Shown here: piece by piece, positions 11,878 through 22,425 of the stretch | Numbering within the stretch: the first letter of the stretch is position 1 | How the letters are laid out: every line of letters starts with the position of its first letter | Assembly (NCBI GenBank): GCA_036320915.1 | Contig: JAXBDG010000010.1 | Location: 1,550,001-1,614,000, forward strand | Direction of reading: 5' to 3' | DNA length: 64,000 bases | Origin: Linnemannia elongata | Taxonomy: Eukaryota > Mortierellomycota > Mortierellomycetes > Mortierellales > Mortierellaceae | The notes under the pieces: generated by a model | What the model saw: the letters and a program-made list of their open reading frames with translations, nothing else | What the model was told of the DNA's origin: nothing | The model's database searches: none | Program-made: the position numbers and the translations under genes

Positions 11878-13384
11878 ATGAACGACGGCATCCCTCCAGC
11901 GATCCCCATCACCTTTGAGCCTCGTCTTATCCAGCCTCCTCTCGCTCTCAAGCAGACCTCAGCATTCTCTCATGGAGACATCTACATCTTTGACATTGTT
12001 GCCAACAGCAGCAACATGATCGTCTCCGCCTCCAACCACGAGATCAAGCTGTACAACCCCGCCACCTTTGCCATCAAAAACATCCTCAAGTTCCACACAG
12101 ATACCATTACTCAAATTAAGGCACATGGGGAGAACATTCTGATGTCCTCGTCCAAGGACGGCTCTGTCGCTGTCTGGGACCTCCGAACTGATGCTGGCCC
12201 TGTTCAGGTTTTCCAGAGTAAGTAGAAGGCACCTTTGTAACAGGCATGCTGTATTTGTCCTGCTTACCACGGTGATAATCATAAATGATACCAATTGACA
12301 CGTTCTACTTGCATTTATTGTTAACATGTAGCGCCAGCAAAGGACCCATTGCTGTCATTCGACCTCAACTCATCGGAACAAATCTTGGCCGCAGGATCAG
12401 AGTTGGTCGAGTACGACGCCAACATCCACTTTTTCGACGCCCGCAGTAACACCTCAGCTATTGTGAAAACCTACTCGGAATCGCACAGTGACGACATCAC
12501 CAACATCAAATTCCACCCCACCAACCCTGCACGCCTGATGACGGGCTCCGTCGACGGATTGATTTGCCAGTTCGACCTGACGGACATGGACGAGGAAGAA
12601 GGACTGATGGTGGTTTCGAACACGGGCGCAAGCATTAACAGGATCGGATATTTCGGACCCAATGCCGAGTACATCTACTGCCTGAGTCACATGGAGACCC
12701 TCTCGCTCTGGAATAGCGAGGATGCCGATGCGATTCACCAGTTTGGAGATATTCGCGGAGTCAGCAATCCTGCCATGGGGTTGACACTAGACTACGGGAT
12801 CGACTGCCAGTACGAGCCGGAATCGGGACGTCTTTTCTTACTTGCAGGATCTAATGAGTAAGTACAAGCTAAGCCCCAAGTAACACTATCTGGACGTATT
12901 TTTATTCTCTAGGCATATTGCCACAAATAGAGGATATTTACCGCTAAAGAAGTAGTTTGCTCATCTAAGCTCTTTGCTCCACATTGATTATTTTTTATAG
13001 GGGTAACATCAATATCCTGCATGTCAAGGCAGATTCCCTTCAACTCTGTCAGGTTCTGAGCGGAGGACACAGCGAGATTGTCAGGAGCACATTCTGGGAC
13101 TCAAAGAGAGGCATCTTGTACTCTGGAGGAGAGGATGCCAAGCTTGGACTCTGGAACTCTGACCCCATCACTACCGTCACATCACCTCTTGCAGCAAGTG
13201 CCTCCTCAAGGCATAGCTCCCCATTACAACTCAAGGTAATGGAGTCGCTTTTCATATTTGGCAGGATCGGTGAACCATTGGCTAATATGGACGCTTGAAC
13301 AATGGGTGGTATATATTAACATTTTCTTCGTTGACGGTTTGTCGATAGGCTGAGGGCAAGTCCTCTAGATCCAGCCCATACTAG
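11878..13384 (+). CDS. WDR89: WD40-repeat protein, WDR89 family
   Basis: Exons 11878-12217, 12332-12857, 13001-13235 and 13349-13384 give 378 residues, close to the family length. Several WD repeats are visible: HTDTITQIKAHGENILMSSS ending SVAVWDL, a second repeat with the unusual LNSSEQILAAGSE and IHFFDARS, then HSDDITNIKFHP ending LICQFDL, and a C-terminal HSEIVRSTFWD ending KLGLWNSD. Their order, including the acidic linker DMDEEEG, fits WDR89 orthologues. The family is thought to form a single beta-propeller scaffold; no enzymatic role is known. The last exon adds only 11 Ser-rich residues and could be replaced by read-through at 13236. Upstream lie a palindrome and a poly-T tract. Confidence 0.82.
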
Positions 13385-14949
13385 ACCATCGCCTACAGGA
13401 ACAAAAGAAGAAAAAAAAACAATAGCATTTTTGATACACAACACATGGCGTTACAAGTGGCGGTACCAGGGAAAGGGGCAGAGTCTTGGAAATAATGGGA
13501 CTAGGGATTGTGAGCAAAGGACATCTCTCTGGATTGGGCGAAATGGCTGGATATGCTCACCTGAAACAAGTCCACGTTGTAGTGCATTTGGATTTAGAGA
13601 GAGAAGGGGCGGAGGATCCAATCCAATTGCAGCTCAAAGCAAAGGAGAAAGGGTTCACTTCTTATTTTCATATTCAAGGAGGTTGATCTGGTATTAATGA
13701 AGAAGGGCAGGCAGAGGGTACTTGTGCAAGGGGTTAATGAGGGCTGGCATGGAACGACCAGGCAGTCAAATCACACCGATAGCAGGCTACTTGGTTGCAT
13801 GGGCTACTTGGAAGCAGAGGCGAAATGAGGCTACAGTGGCAGAGGTACTAGGACAGAAATCAAAAAGGACAGGTGAACAAGTGAGGATGACAGCACAGAG
13901 CAAGAGAGAATGCGTGAGACTTGTGGTGGCGGGGGTGGCAGATGAGTGCAACACAGGGGAAAGGGGCAACAGAGAAGGAGATTGAATGACGAAAGGGGGG
14001 AACAAAAGGGACAAAACGAAAGGGAAAGGAGGGGCGAGTGCAAGGGTACAAGGGTACTTTGCACTCATGGTCCAGTTGATGGATCCGTTTGCCGTTTTGT
14101 ATACCTTTCCCTTTCAATTCCCTTCACTTCCTTATCTCTTTCCTTTCTGTTTCCTTTCTCTTCTCTTTCTCTTTTAATTGTCCTTCTTTCTTTCATCCAC
14201 GACCTGATGACTCTCTTCTCATTACTCAACTGATTCACCCACTCTCTCCACTCTCCCCACTCTTCCTACTCCCTCATTGTTGGCCTCTGCCTCCTTCCTT
14301 TCTTGTCTTTTTTATTCCTTCTCTCCCTTGTCCTTTCTTCCCACTCTCTTTCTCTCCCTCCCGTCTCCCAACTAACGCTAGTCTCTTCCTTGCTATCTCC
14401 TTCCTCCTTCAGACGTCGAAGACCTTTTTGTTTTTCGTCTCTGAACAGCACGTTGTCATTGCTCTCAGTAACAGCACTCGAATCGTCTTTTGGGAGAATA
14501 GAAACGTACACTTGAGAACAATCACTCTTCCCAACTACACTGCACCTCCTCTCTTTCTTCCTTCTTTTTTTTTTGTTTTTGTTCGCCATCACCTCCAGCA
14601 ACAAAAAAAAACTGTTGTCTGTTTTGCATTGCTGTAACGGTTTACTCGTTTCAAACACTTTTGCAACTCAAACCACATCCAGCCTGAATCACCTTCCCTT
14701 TTCTTTCCCCCCCTCTTCTCTTCCCGTTTGTTCAAAGCCTGCCAACCAACGGTTCTTGCAGTCAACCCTTTCAGACCATTCCCTTTTCCTTTCCCGTCTC
14801 TTCCTTTTGTTCTCGTGGTTGTTATTTCTCCCTTTACCTCTCCCTTCCCACGCTCTTCTCACACCCCAACAAAGCCCTCACCACAAGCACGCAGGCAACA
14901 ACAACAGACAGCATACCTATCAACACGAGAGAGGAGCGATAGTTTCACG
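13385..14949. other. Intergenic, pyrimidine-rich toward the next start
   Basis: No gene that I can support. A 66-codon frame at 13486-13686 has balanced composition but no recognisable domain or clear splice context. From 14100 to 14940 the plus strand is long C/T-rich tracts, as expected of a promoter and 5' UTR; the long open frames there are low complexity. Confidence 0.5.
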
Positions 14950-17288
14950 ATGAATACCTCGCGACCTTCGTCGGCCAATCAAAAGTCGGTCGCGAATGCC
15001 AGTAGTACAGCAGCTGCTCCACTCCGACGCGCCAAGGTCGCCAGCGCCGCTCAAATGGATATCTCCTCCATGATGCCCTCCAAGCCTGTCGCCTCTTCTA
15101 TGCCCGGATCGGCCACTGTGACCCCGACCAATTCCTCTCGCTCAAGTCACTCCATGACCCCTTCAACACCAACACCCAATGGATATCATACTATCAATGG
15201 CAATACGTACAACACATACAACAACAATACACCAACTCCTCCACGCATGGCGTCTGTCCGTGTCCGGTCGTCTAATTCTGTTGCCACGACTGCATCTTTC
15301 AGGAGTGCCAATGGTGCAAGCAGCGCAGGGAGTGGACAGCCAGACGGTGGATCGGTGACTTCTGATGACGGCACTATCTCTGAGGACTCGGATCGCGCTG
15401 GAGACGAGATGCAGCTCTTTTCAGGAGGTCAGGCCAGTGTCGGTGGAGGGATCAATTTACCGTTTGGATCATCTGGCAGGCATAACTCGTCTTCCTCTGC
15501 GGGGTTGGTCCTCTCTCCTTCATCGTCAACGGTAGGGCTCAAGATTGCTGGGCGGTCAAATCGACATAGGGCAACATCCAGTACATCAGGCTTGAGCTTT
15601 GGGTCAGGAAGTAGCCAGGCCAAACCGATGCGAATGGCAGCAGGCGCGTCCATCAAGATCGATCCAAGTCTGAGTCTTAGCAATCAAAACGCTTTGCAGT
15701 CGTCTCTACTGACTTCCACGACTCCTGGATCTTCTACGGCGGGGTCGCTTGTTGGTATCTCTTCGCCTGCACCGCTCACATCCTCTGCATCACTCCCTAC
15801 CTGGAACAATACACCGTCCTCCAATGCAGGCTTGGGCAGTAGCCTTTCAAGAAGCGGGTCGCTTGGACACTCTCGATCAGGAGATGAAGGATCGGCGCTA
15901 TCAGGGATGTCAAATTCGTCAATACAACCACTTCAACAGCAACAACAACAATCAACGATCCGATCAGTCAAGAGCGCTTCAGCTACAACTTCGGCCACAG
16001 TCAAGCAGGCAGAGGAGAATCGTCGGATAGAGGATGCAGCCAGGACACGACGCAAGATTGCGGACCTTGAGATATCGAACGCTTCCCTTCTATCGATCAA
16101 TCAATCTCTTGAGGCGACCATTCGGAAACAAGCGAGCGAGGTTCAGGAACTCAAGATCCGAATGCAATCGTAAGTGGGAAACCATTCGTCTTATTGTTTA
16201 CCTCTGTGTACTTGGTGTGACCTTGGAAAGCCAAGGCACCTAATGCATTCCTCCCCTATTTTTGTTCACTTTTGATTCTGGTGTACCCACTCGCATTTGA
16301 TCCCGCTCTTGCTCAACTTGTCTCCTACCGCTCACCCCCTAAAAAACATTGTGGGCCCATCACAAACACAAACACAAACACAACCTAACAACAACAACAA
16401 CAGCAACAACAACAACAACATCAAAAAGCGTTGCCTCACACGATCCCAATCTGCCCTTGACTCACCAATTGATCCGTTCCTGCTTCTTTCTCTATCTTCT
16501 TCTCTTCTAGAGCACATTATGGAGATTTGGGATATTCAGCAGCCGATTTGGCGCTAGCACAGAGCGTTGAGGCAATAGAATTGACAGAGGAGGAGAAGCA
16601 GGACGACTTGACGTTCAAGCGGCTTTGTATGTCAATCGAGCAAATGATCTTTGAGGCCAAGTCAGCTCTAGATCAATGTTCAAAACCCGCTGGTGTCAAA
16701 GTTTTGTCACTGCATGATATGTGTGAGTGTGCGCCTGGGGGTGTGGTTGCGTTTTGTCGCGTTTACCTCGGCACTCTACTCTCTATCCTCCCTTAACTGA
16801 CTAATGCTTACTTGGACATATGTTATATATTGATAGATGAAAAGGAAGTACGAGAGGCGCAAGAGGTTGATGAAGAAGACGAGGACGATGCGGACAATAT
16901 GGACGGTCGAGAAATGAGCCAGATGACGTTTGTGCAGGATGACGACGACGGCATTGATATAAAGGATCAGGGCAACATGAAAGCCAAGTGCTCAATAGAG
17001 GTCCTTGCACCACAAGAGGACGACGAGCACAGCGACAGGGCGAGCGATATCACGAAGAATCAGCAGCAACGACGAAGACAGAACTCGAAGGAGACTCGTC
17101 GGGATTCGGGGCTGAGTCGATCTAGCGGTGAAAGTATGCGGGCTCAAAATAAGCGGCAACAGGGCGAGGAACTCTTTCGCGACGACGAGGGTGACCATGT
17201 GAACGACGGTGGTGGGTTGGGAATGACCAGTTCTCCACATATCATGATTTCCTCCGCTGTTTTAGATACCCCGACGATCGTTACTTGA
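14950..17288 (+). CDS. Ser/Thr-rich protein with short C-terminal coiled coil
   Basis: Exons 14950-16169, 16511-16722 and 16837-17288 give 627 residues. About 360 residues are disordered Ser/Thr/Asn/Gly-rich sequence. A helical segment follows at about 365-406: RRKIADLEISNASLLSINQ and SLEATIRKQASEVQELK, a heptad pattern. Leu/Ile-rich helical residues after the first junction (YSAADLALAQSVEAIEL and FKRLCMSIEQMIFEAKSALD) may extend it. The tail is acidic, then basic and low complexity. The DLEISNxSLLxINxSLE wording resembles a small conserved block that I recall from uncharacterised proteins of other filamentous fungi. Function unknown; a phosphorylated scaffold or cytoskeletal protein would fit. 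Intron 1 (16170-16510) carries ACACAA and CAA repeats. Confidence 0.75.
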
Positions 17289-17609
17289 ATGTGAAAAAAA
17301 GCTCCTTTCGCAGTTCTTCGTTTGCTTGTTGTTGTTTGTTGTTGTTTTTTTCATCGTACATATGCCATTCATCAGAACATCATCATATAAAAAACCTCTT
17401 TCATATCGCGTCTGCTTGGGCCCTTTTATTTTATAGTATGGTTACGGGTGCGTGAAGTCATAAGCAAAGGAGGCACTCTGTCCTTTGTACTTTTCTAGCG
17501 TGGATGTAAACATGTGTCCATTTAGTGTTGGCTTGTTTGGTGTTTGGTGTAATGGTGAGGTGGGAAGAGGGGAGAAGAGCAAGGATGCCGAGTAGTGTTG
17601 TTGTATTAT
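17289..17609. other. Intergenic between convergent genes
   Basis: Short T-rich 3' UTR-like stretch shared by converging genes. No gene seen. Confidence 0.5.
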
Positions 17610-18260
17610 TCACATCTTGGGTTTGTCGGGTTTAGAAGCGTACCCATAAAAGATGGGCGACGTCCTTGCAGGATCCATCATCATCATCGGTGATGGCCCT
17701 CCTCCCCCTCCTCCCACTGCTGATCCAACTCCTCCTCCTCCTCCCGCATAATGGTCCAAGATAGGTGCCCCCTGCTGTAGTCTGACATCTCCGAGTCCTG
17801 CAGTTCCTGGCGGTGGTGGTTGTATTGATGGCCATCCTGGAGAATTGAGCCCGATGTGGCTCTGTGGTAATGGTGGTGGCTGTTGTTGCTGCATGGTAGT
17901 ATATGTCCGCCGTTGTTGGAAGAAGAGTCCTGAAAACGCCGGGTGCAATTTTGAGGCATCTAAATGACAAAAAAAACGTGCGAGGTTAGAAATACCGTGG
18001 GTGACTTGAAGAACCGACAAGCGGATATAAAGCAAAAAAACAAAACAAAAAATAGATCTTTCTCGTGTGTACTTACCAAGGTTGGGGTGGTGTGGATGGA
18101 AGGGCGCCGGTCCGGCAGAAGCGTTAGGGTAGTGTTGTGAGGTATGGTGGTGCGTTGCTCTCCGCGCTGGACAACTGAGCGGACAGGAGCCGGTATAGTG
18201 TTCATGGTGCGAGGAGCGGGTGTGTGCTCCTGGCCTTGACTGGTTGAGATGAGGGAGCAT
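17610..18260 (-). CDS. Pro/Gly/Gln-rich protein of unknown function
   Basis: Exons 18260-18077 and 17959-17610 (minus strand), phase 1 junction, give 177 residues. The sequence is His/Pro-rich at first, then FSGLFFQQRRTYTTMQQQQ, PPPG segments, a Gly-rich run, and the tail RTSPIFYGYASKPDKPKM. The intron length is a multiple of three, so this frame stays open through it. A second frame (start at about 18205, ending near 17684) is also open and splices in phase, but ends in a Glu-rich run with less protein-like composition, so I prefer the first. The upstream start is uncertain, since the frame remains open to about 18407 without an obvious ATG. I recognise no family. Confidence 0.5.
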   Translation of the reverse strand: MLPHLNQSRPGAHTRSSHHEHYTGSCPLSCPARRATHHHTSQHYPNASAGPAPFHPHHPNLGKYTRERSIFCFVFLLYIRLSVLQVTHGISNLARFFCHLDASKLHPAFSGLFFQQRRTYTTMQQQQPPPLPQSHIGLNSPGWPSIQPPPPGTAGLGDVRLQQGAPILDHYAGGGGGVGSAVGGGGGGPSPMMMMDPARTSPIFYGYASKPDKPKM

Positions 18261-18566
18261 GTGAGCAGGAGTGGAGAGTGAGCCGAGGAAGGAATGGAAT
18301 GAAGAAGGAAAGAATGTAATGGACAAGAACGACGGAAGTAAAAAGAGTTGGAGGAAGAGAAGAAAATGAAGGTGGACGGAGTGAAAAAAAAAGCGAGTCA
18401 AGACCACTCAAAAAGGAAATTGAAAAGAAATCATGGCTGCAACCTGCCTGGCATGTGTCACACCTCGATATGCCTTGACCAGAAGACAAATCAACCGGCA
18501 CGCCTTCCTTCTTTGCTTCTCTTTCTTTTCAGATCACTTGTTTATTGCAAGTCCAAAGCAACTTGG
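18261..18566. other. Intergenic, promoter of the P/G/Q-rich gene and DCAF7 3' UTR
   Basis: About 300 bp between two minus-strand genes, A/G-rich on the plus strand. No gene seen. Confidence 0.45.
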
Positions 18567-20472
18567 CTAGAGACGCAGGGCTTGAACTGTCCTTCCAAAA
18601 CCAACAGCTACCCAGTCAGGACTGGCACTAGACCAGGCCAATTGGTTGACCTCGCCTCCCACGTTCGCCGCGCGGAAGGGTTCGTGCAATACACGCGTCG
18701 TGGGGGATGGGACTGGACTCTTGGCATTGTTGTTCGACGCCGACTTGCTGTGGTGGAAGTCCAGCTCCTCCCGATCAAGCCTTGACGGATTGACCTCCCA
18801 GATAAACACTTGATGGTCATCGCCTAGGTGTTATATCGATATCACGAAATCCAGTTAGTGTTTGGGGGCGTTGGGGGGTTGGGGAGTTGGCGACAGCCTA
18901 CCATCAAGACATCTTCGTTTATATGCACGAAAAGGAGAGTGTCAAGACTTACTGCCGGTGGCGATTTCGGTGCTGCCAATAGGAGACCATGCCATGCAAT
19001 TGAGTGCTCCCTTGTGTCCGCGCAGCTCAGAGACAGGAATGCCAGGAACACGAATATCCAGAATCTGAACACTGGAAGAGTCCATATGAAACGTCGAGAG
19101 GTAGTTGGTGTCGAGTTTGTTGAAGGCGAGTCGTACAAGTGGCACTGCCGGTTGAGCCCCTGCCTGCATGTTGGGACTTGATCCAGACATGGTCGGGCTC
19201 GAAGAAGTGGTTTCGTAAATAATGGTCGAATGCTCCAATGCGCGGAGATCAAACATGCGCACGCTCCCGTCTGCTCCCACACTTGCAAAAATATCGGCGT
19301 TGTTCCCCGCAAACGTCACGTCATACACCTCCTTGTCGTGGGCAATCAACTGGGTCTTTGCTTGGTTCGTCTCCACATTCCAGACTGTGCATGTTGTATC
19401 GATCGAACTGGTGACAATTAACGCGGGGTCATAGGTGTTCCAGTCAAACGACGTCAACGGTGCGCAAAAGTTTGCCTTAGTCTACTCACGCGTCAACGTC
19501 CGAACAAAGGATGGTATAGTATAAGCCGTGGTGTTGAGGTTAATTGTTGAACGCCATATTTTGCTCCGCAATATTAACGCCAAATAGCTAGGTTCTGCAA
19601 CAGGGGGACATGAAGACATGGGGATATGAAGACATGGAAATAGCAGGGCTTACATTGGCGAGGACAGCTCTCTGGGCGAGTTGTTGCTGGATGCCATGTG
19701 CTGGCCGTCTGCCTATCGTGTTGTTTCCAGAGTTGGTGTTCTCCGTATCATCCTTCAGTTCCCAGAGTCGAAGGTAGTCTCCAGTTGTCGCCAGCAAATC
19801 AAACGACCGATGTCCGCCCTAATGGTAGGATATTAATGGCCGTTAGAGGAATGACTGATTGTAAGCGTCTTGCTGCTAGTCCTTGCTGTTCAGATAGGTA
19901 GCATACATCATTGATTGACAACTGCCCGCGCGTTGATTTGCTTACCTTGTAAGGCTCCCATTTGATTTTCGTGACAGGGTATTGTTGGTGGTTGGTCTCT
20001 GCTATAGGCACCCAGTCCGACATCGAGTTGGGGTTGTAGTCTCTCTCCTCAATACCCGCAAATTCTGGCAGCGTGATGATTTGAATCTACGTGTTCATTG
20101 CGCACATACAAGTCCTCTAATGAGTTCATGGTTCGAGCTACACGACACGAGAGATCTCCTGAACAAAAATGAGAGCTAAGGTGTGAAAGGAAGGAGCAGG
20201 GCACGAACCTTGTTACTGCCATCCTCGATGAAACTGCCAACGGCAAGTCGAAGTGCTTCGCGTTCGGTGGGCTGGTTTGACCAGTCGAGGCCGTAGACGG
20301 GCCAGGGTGCAGAGTAGTTGAGGATTTCTTTGCGCTGTTGTTGCTGCTGCTGCCTTGAGGTTGGTGGGGGGATGGGAGTTGATGCAGAAGGGGAGGAAGG
20401 TGAGGAAGAAGCGGAGAGGGAGTAACCCTGGCCGAAACTTGTGGGACCTGATGCGTTGTGTGGAGAAGCCAT
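18567..20472 (-). CDS. DCAF7: WD40 adaptor protein, DCAF7/WDR68 family
   Basis: Exons (minus strand) 20472-20209, 20086-19946, 19818-19654, 19475-18953 and 18823-18567 give 449 residues. DCAF7 is a single WD40 propeller that acts as a scaffold, for example for DYRK kinases and as a CUL4-DDB1 substrate receptor; plant TTG1 is related. Seen: YSAPWPVYGLDWSN at the propeller start, KIKWEP, LLATTGDYLRLWEL, then FCAPLTSFDWN followed by TSSIDTTCTVWN, IAHDKEVYDVTF, SVRMFDLR, and ELRGHKGALNCMAWSP. It ends DDHQVFIWE and WVAVGF. The N-terminus has an extra 40-residue Ser/Pro/Gln-rich region, and a Ser-rich insert follows the MFDLRALEHS repeat. The junction between exons 3 and 4 is the least certain, as the family is variable there. 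It shares a 378-bp promoter with MPDU1. Confidence 0.9.
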
Positions 20473-20850
20473 AAGTTATTGCTGCTTGTTATTCGTTGGT
20501 GCCCTGTGTTGTCGTGGGTCGTCGTCGTTTCTTTGTCTGTTTTGCGTGTCTAGTGTGTGGGTGTCCTGAGGTCAGTTGTAGGGTTGTTGTCTATGGAGGT
20601 GTTATTGTCTTGTTGGGAAACGGTGAAGGGGCTGTTCGCCCAAGAAAACGTGCACAGTTGGAAGATACTGTTCATGTGACTGCCGTGTTGGCTGGCCAGC
20701 AGCGACTGGACGCGCGACAAGGAGGCAGAAGGACAACAAGGGAAACAAACGAGAGACGAATCTCGCCCTTCTTACTCTTTCTTCTTCTTCTTCTGAACAC
20801 TTCACACTTCACACTTCACATACCTCGCACTTGACCTGCCCGTTGCCACC
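20473..20850. promoter_or_regulatory. Shared divergent promoter of DCAF7 and MPDU1
   Basis: The 378 bp between start codons must drive both genes. It includes a CTT run near 20773-20793 and a short ACTTCAC repeat (20799-20819) just upstream of the MPDU1 start. No named binding site was identified. Confidence 0.5.
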
Positions 20851-21678
20851 ATGCACCTGCCATACCTCTTGAAGGCTCCCGCCGTCGCCATCATCGGCGA
20901 TACCTGCTATACAACACTCATCGAGGACTTCAACTACACCCACGTCCCCTGCATCAAGTACGCTATCTCAAAGGGCCTCGGCTTCGGAATCGTCGCCGGT
21001 GGTGCCATCGTCAAGGTACCCCAGATCATCAAGATCGTTCAGGCCCGCTCCGCCAAGGGCATCTCTTTCTACGCCTACATGCTCGAGACCCTCGCCTGTG
21101 TCATCTCCCTCGCCTACAACATCCGCCGCAACAACCCCGTCTCCACCTACGGCGAGACCTTCTTCGTCACTCTCCAGAATCTCGCTATCCTCGGACTTAT
21201 GCTCCACTACAGCGGCAAGAACACCACCGCTTTCATGGTTCTCTCCTCCTTCTTGTTCTTCGGCAACGTTCTCGGCCGGACCGCAGAGCACCTCTTGGAC
21301 GACGGCACCATTGTTCAGTCTGCCTTGGTCTCTATGGATCTTCTAGTCCTCCTGCAGACCGCCACTATCCCCATCAACTTGTTCTCCAAGGTTCCTCAGA
21401 TCGTCGAGAACTACAAGAACGGCAGCACAGGACAGCTTTCTGCCTTCACCATCTTTAACTACTTTGCAGGGTCACTCGCCCGTGTCTACACCACCTTGAC
21501 TGAGGTCGACGACGTTGTCATTCTTGCTGGATTTCTCCTCAGCACTTTGTTCAACTGCATTCTTGCTCTACAGATGGCTCTCTACTGGAACAGCACTCCT
21601 GCTCCCTCCAAGGTCAAGAGCGAGAAGAGCGATGGCTCCTCTTCCGAGACCAAGAAGCGCGTCAAGAAGCTCGATTGA
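20851..21678 (+). CDS. MPDU1: Mannose-P-dolichol utilization defect 1 protein (PQ-loop)
   Basis: Single-exon gene of 275 residues. MPDU1 is an ER membrane protein needed for use of dolichol-phosphate mannose and glucose in glycan and GPI-anchor assembly. It contains the two PQ-loop repeats: KVPQIIKIVQARSAKGISF (Pro57-Gln58) and SKVPQIVENYKNGSTGQLS (Pro182-Gln183). About seven hydrophobic spans surround them, beginning near residue 40. The C-terminal tail is basic and ends KKLD, a KKXX-type ER retrieval signal. Length matches the family (about 250 residues) with a slightly longer tail. Codons are strongly C-biased, so the gene is probably well expressed; it is one of two intronless genes in the window. 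Confidence 0.95.
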   Translation: MHLPYLLKAPAVAIIGDTCYTTLIEDFNYTHVPCIKYAISKGLGFGIVAGGAIVKVPQIIKIVQARSAKGISFYAYMLETLACVISLAYNIRRNNPVSTYGETFFVTLQNLAILGLMLHYSGKNTTAFMVLSSFLFFGNVLGRTAEHLLDDGTIVQSALVSMDLLVLLQTATIPINLFSKVPQIVENYKNGSTGQLSAFTIFNYFAGSLARVYTTLTEVDDVVILAGFLLSTLFNCILALQMALYWNSTPAPSKVKSEKSDGSSSETKKRVKKLD

Positions 21679-22425
21679 GATGGGTGGTCCAGTGGTCGGT
21701 CAAGGATGGAGAGGGCGATACAACGAGGAAGATCAATGCTCTGGTCATCATCATGGAGGAGTGGAGAAGATGGTGATGATATCAGAGGCGAGTTTTCGGA
21801 TGAGGATGACGTGGGGCAATTGGAGGAAAGGCGATCCAGGACGCGGTCAAGGACCATGCACAAATCACGGTGGCAGAGGGGGTTGGTCTTACAGGTGGGT
21901 AAAATGCGATTGAGGAGGATGATGGTGGTTGTAGGAGTGTTGGGTTGGGTGAGTCTACAGTGGTTGGTATGGAAGTGGATGACGGAGATTCAGTTTGAAG
22001 GCGCGCGGGATCGATTCTTGCGACGACATGGACCGTATTTTGAACACATCCCATCTACCAAACCAAGCCTTGTTAGTACTGGAGCCAGCAATCTTGTACT
22101 CGAAGTTGAATGAAGCATCATGTATCAATACAAAATAACATCTTTATCCGCATGCATGAACACGTTGCTTAATGCGCGCTCTTTCTCTGGAATCCCTTTG
22201 TACTCGAACATTGCCCCCCACTATTTTTACCCGTGAGTTGGCCGCACACTGCCAGATTTTAGTGTGCTATTGTGCGAACTCAAAAGTGTCTCTCCTTGCT
22301 TTCATTCACGCTTGCATCATTCCTTCGTTCATTCACACACACGCACACATCACTTCTCATTCATTCATTGATTGAACACTCAACTTACACCGACTCATTC
22401 AACAGCCAGCATACTAACACTCTTT
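21679..22425. other. Intergenic/3' UTR of MPDU1, with a 135-codon open frame
   Basis: An ATG-started frame (21706-22113) begins 28 bp past the MPDU1 stop. It encodes 135 residues with a charged N-terminus and one hydrophobic span rich in Val and Trp. It may be translated or may be chance in a G-rich 3' UTR; I do not call it a gene. From 22170 the sequence becomes a C/T/A-rich promoter for the next gene. Confidence 0.4.

Noticed and set aside
13486..13686. 66-codon frame with even composition downstream of WDR89
   Set aside because: No ATG-based gene model, no splice partner and no recognised domain; kept only as a note.
20968..21291. Antisense frame inside MPDU1
   Set aside because: Shadow of the strongly C-biased codons of MPDU1.
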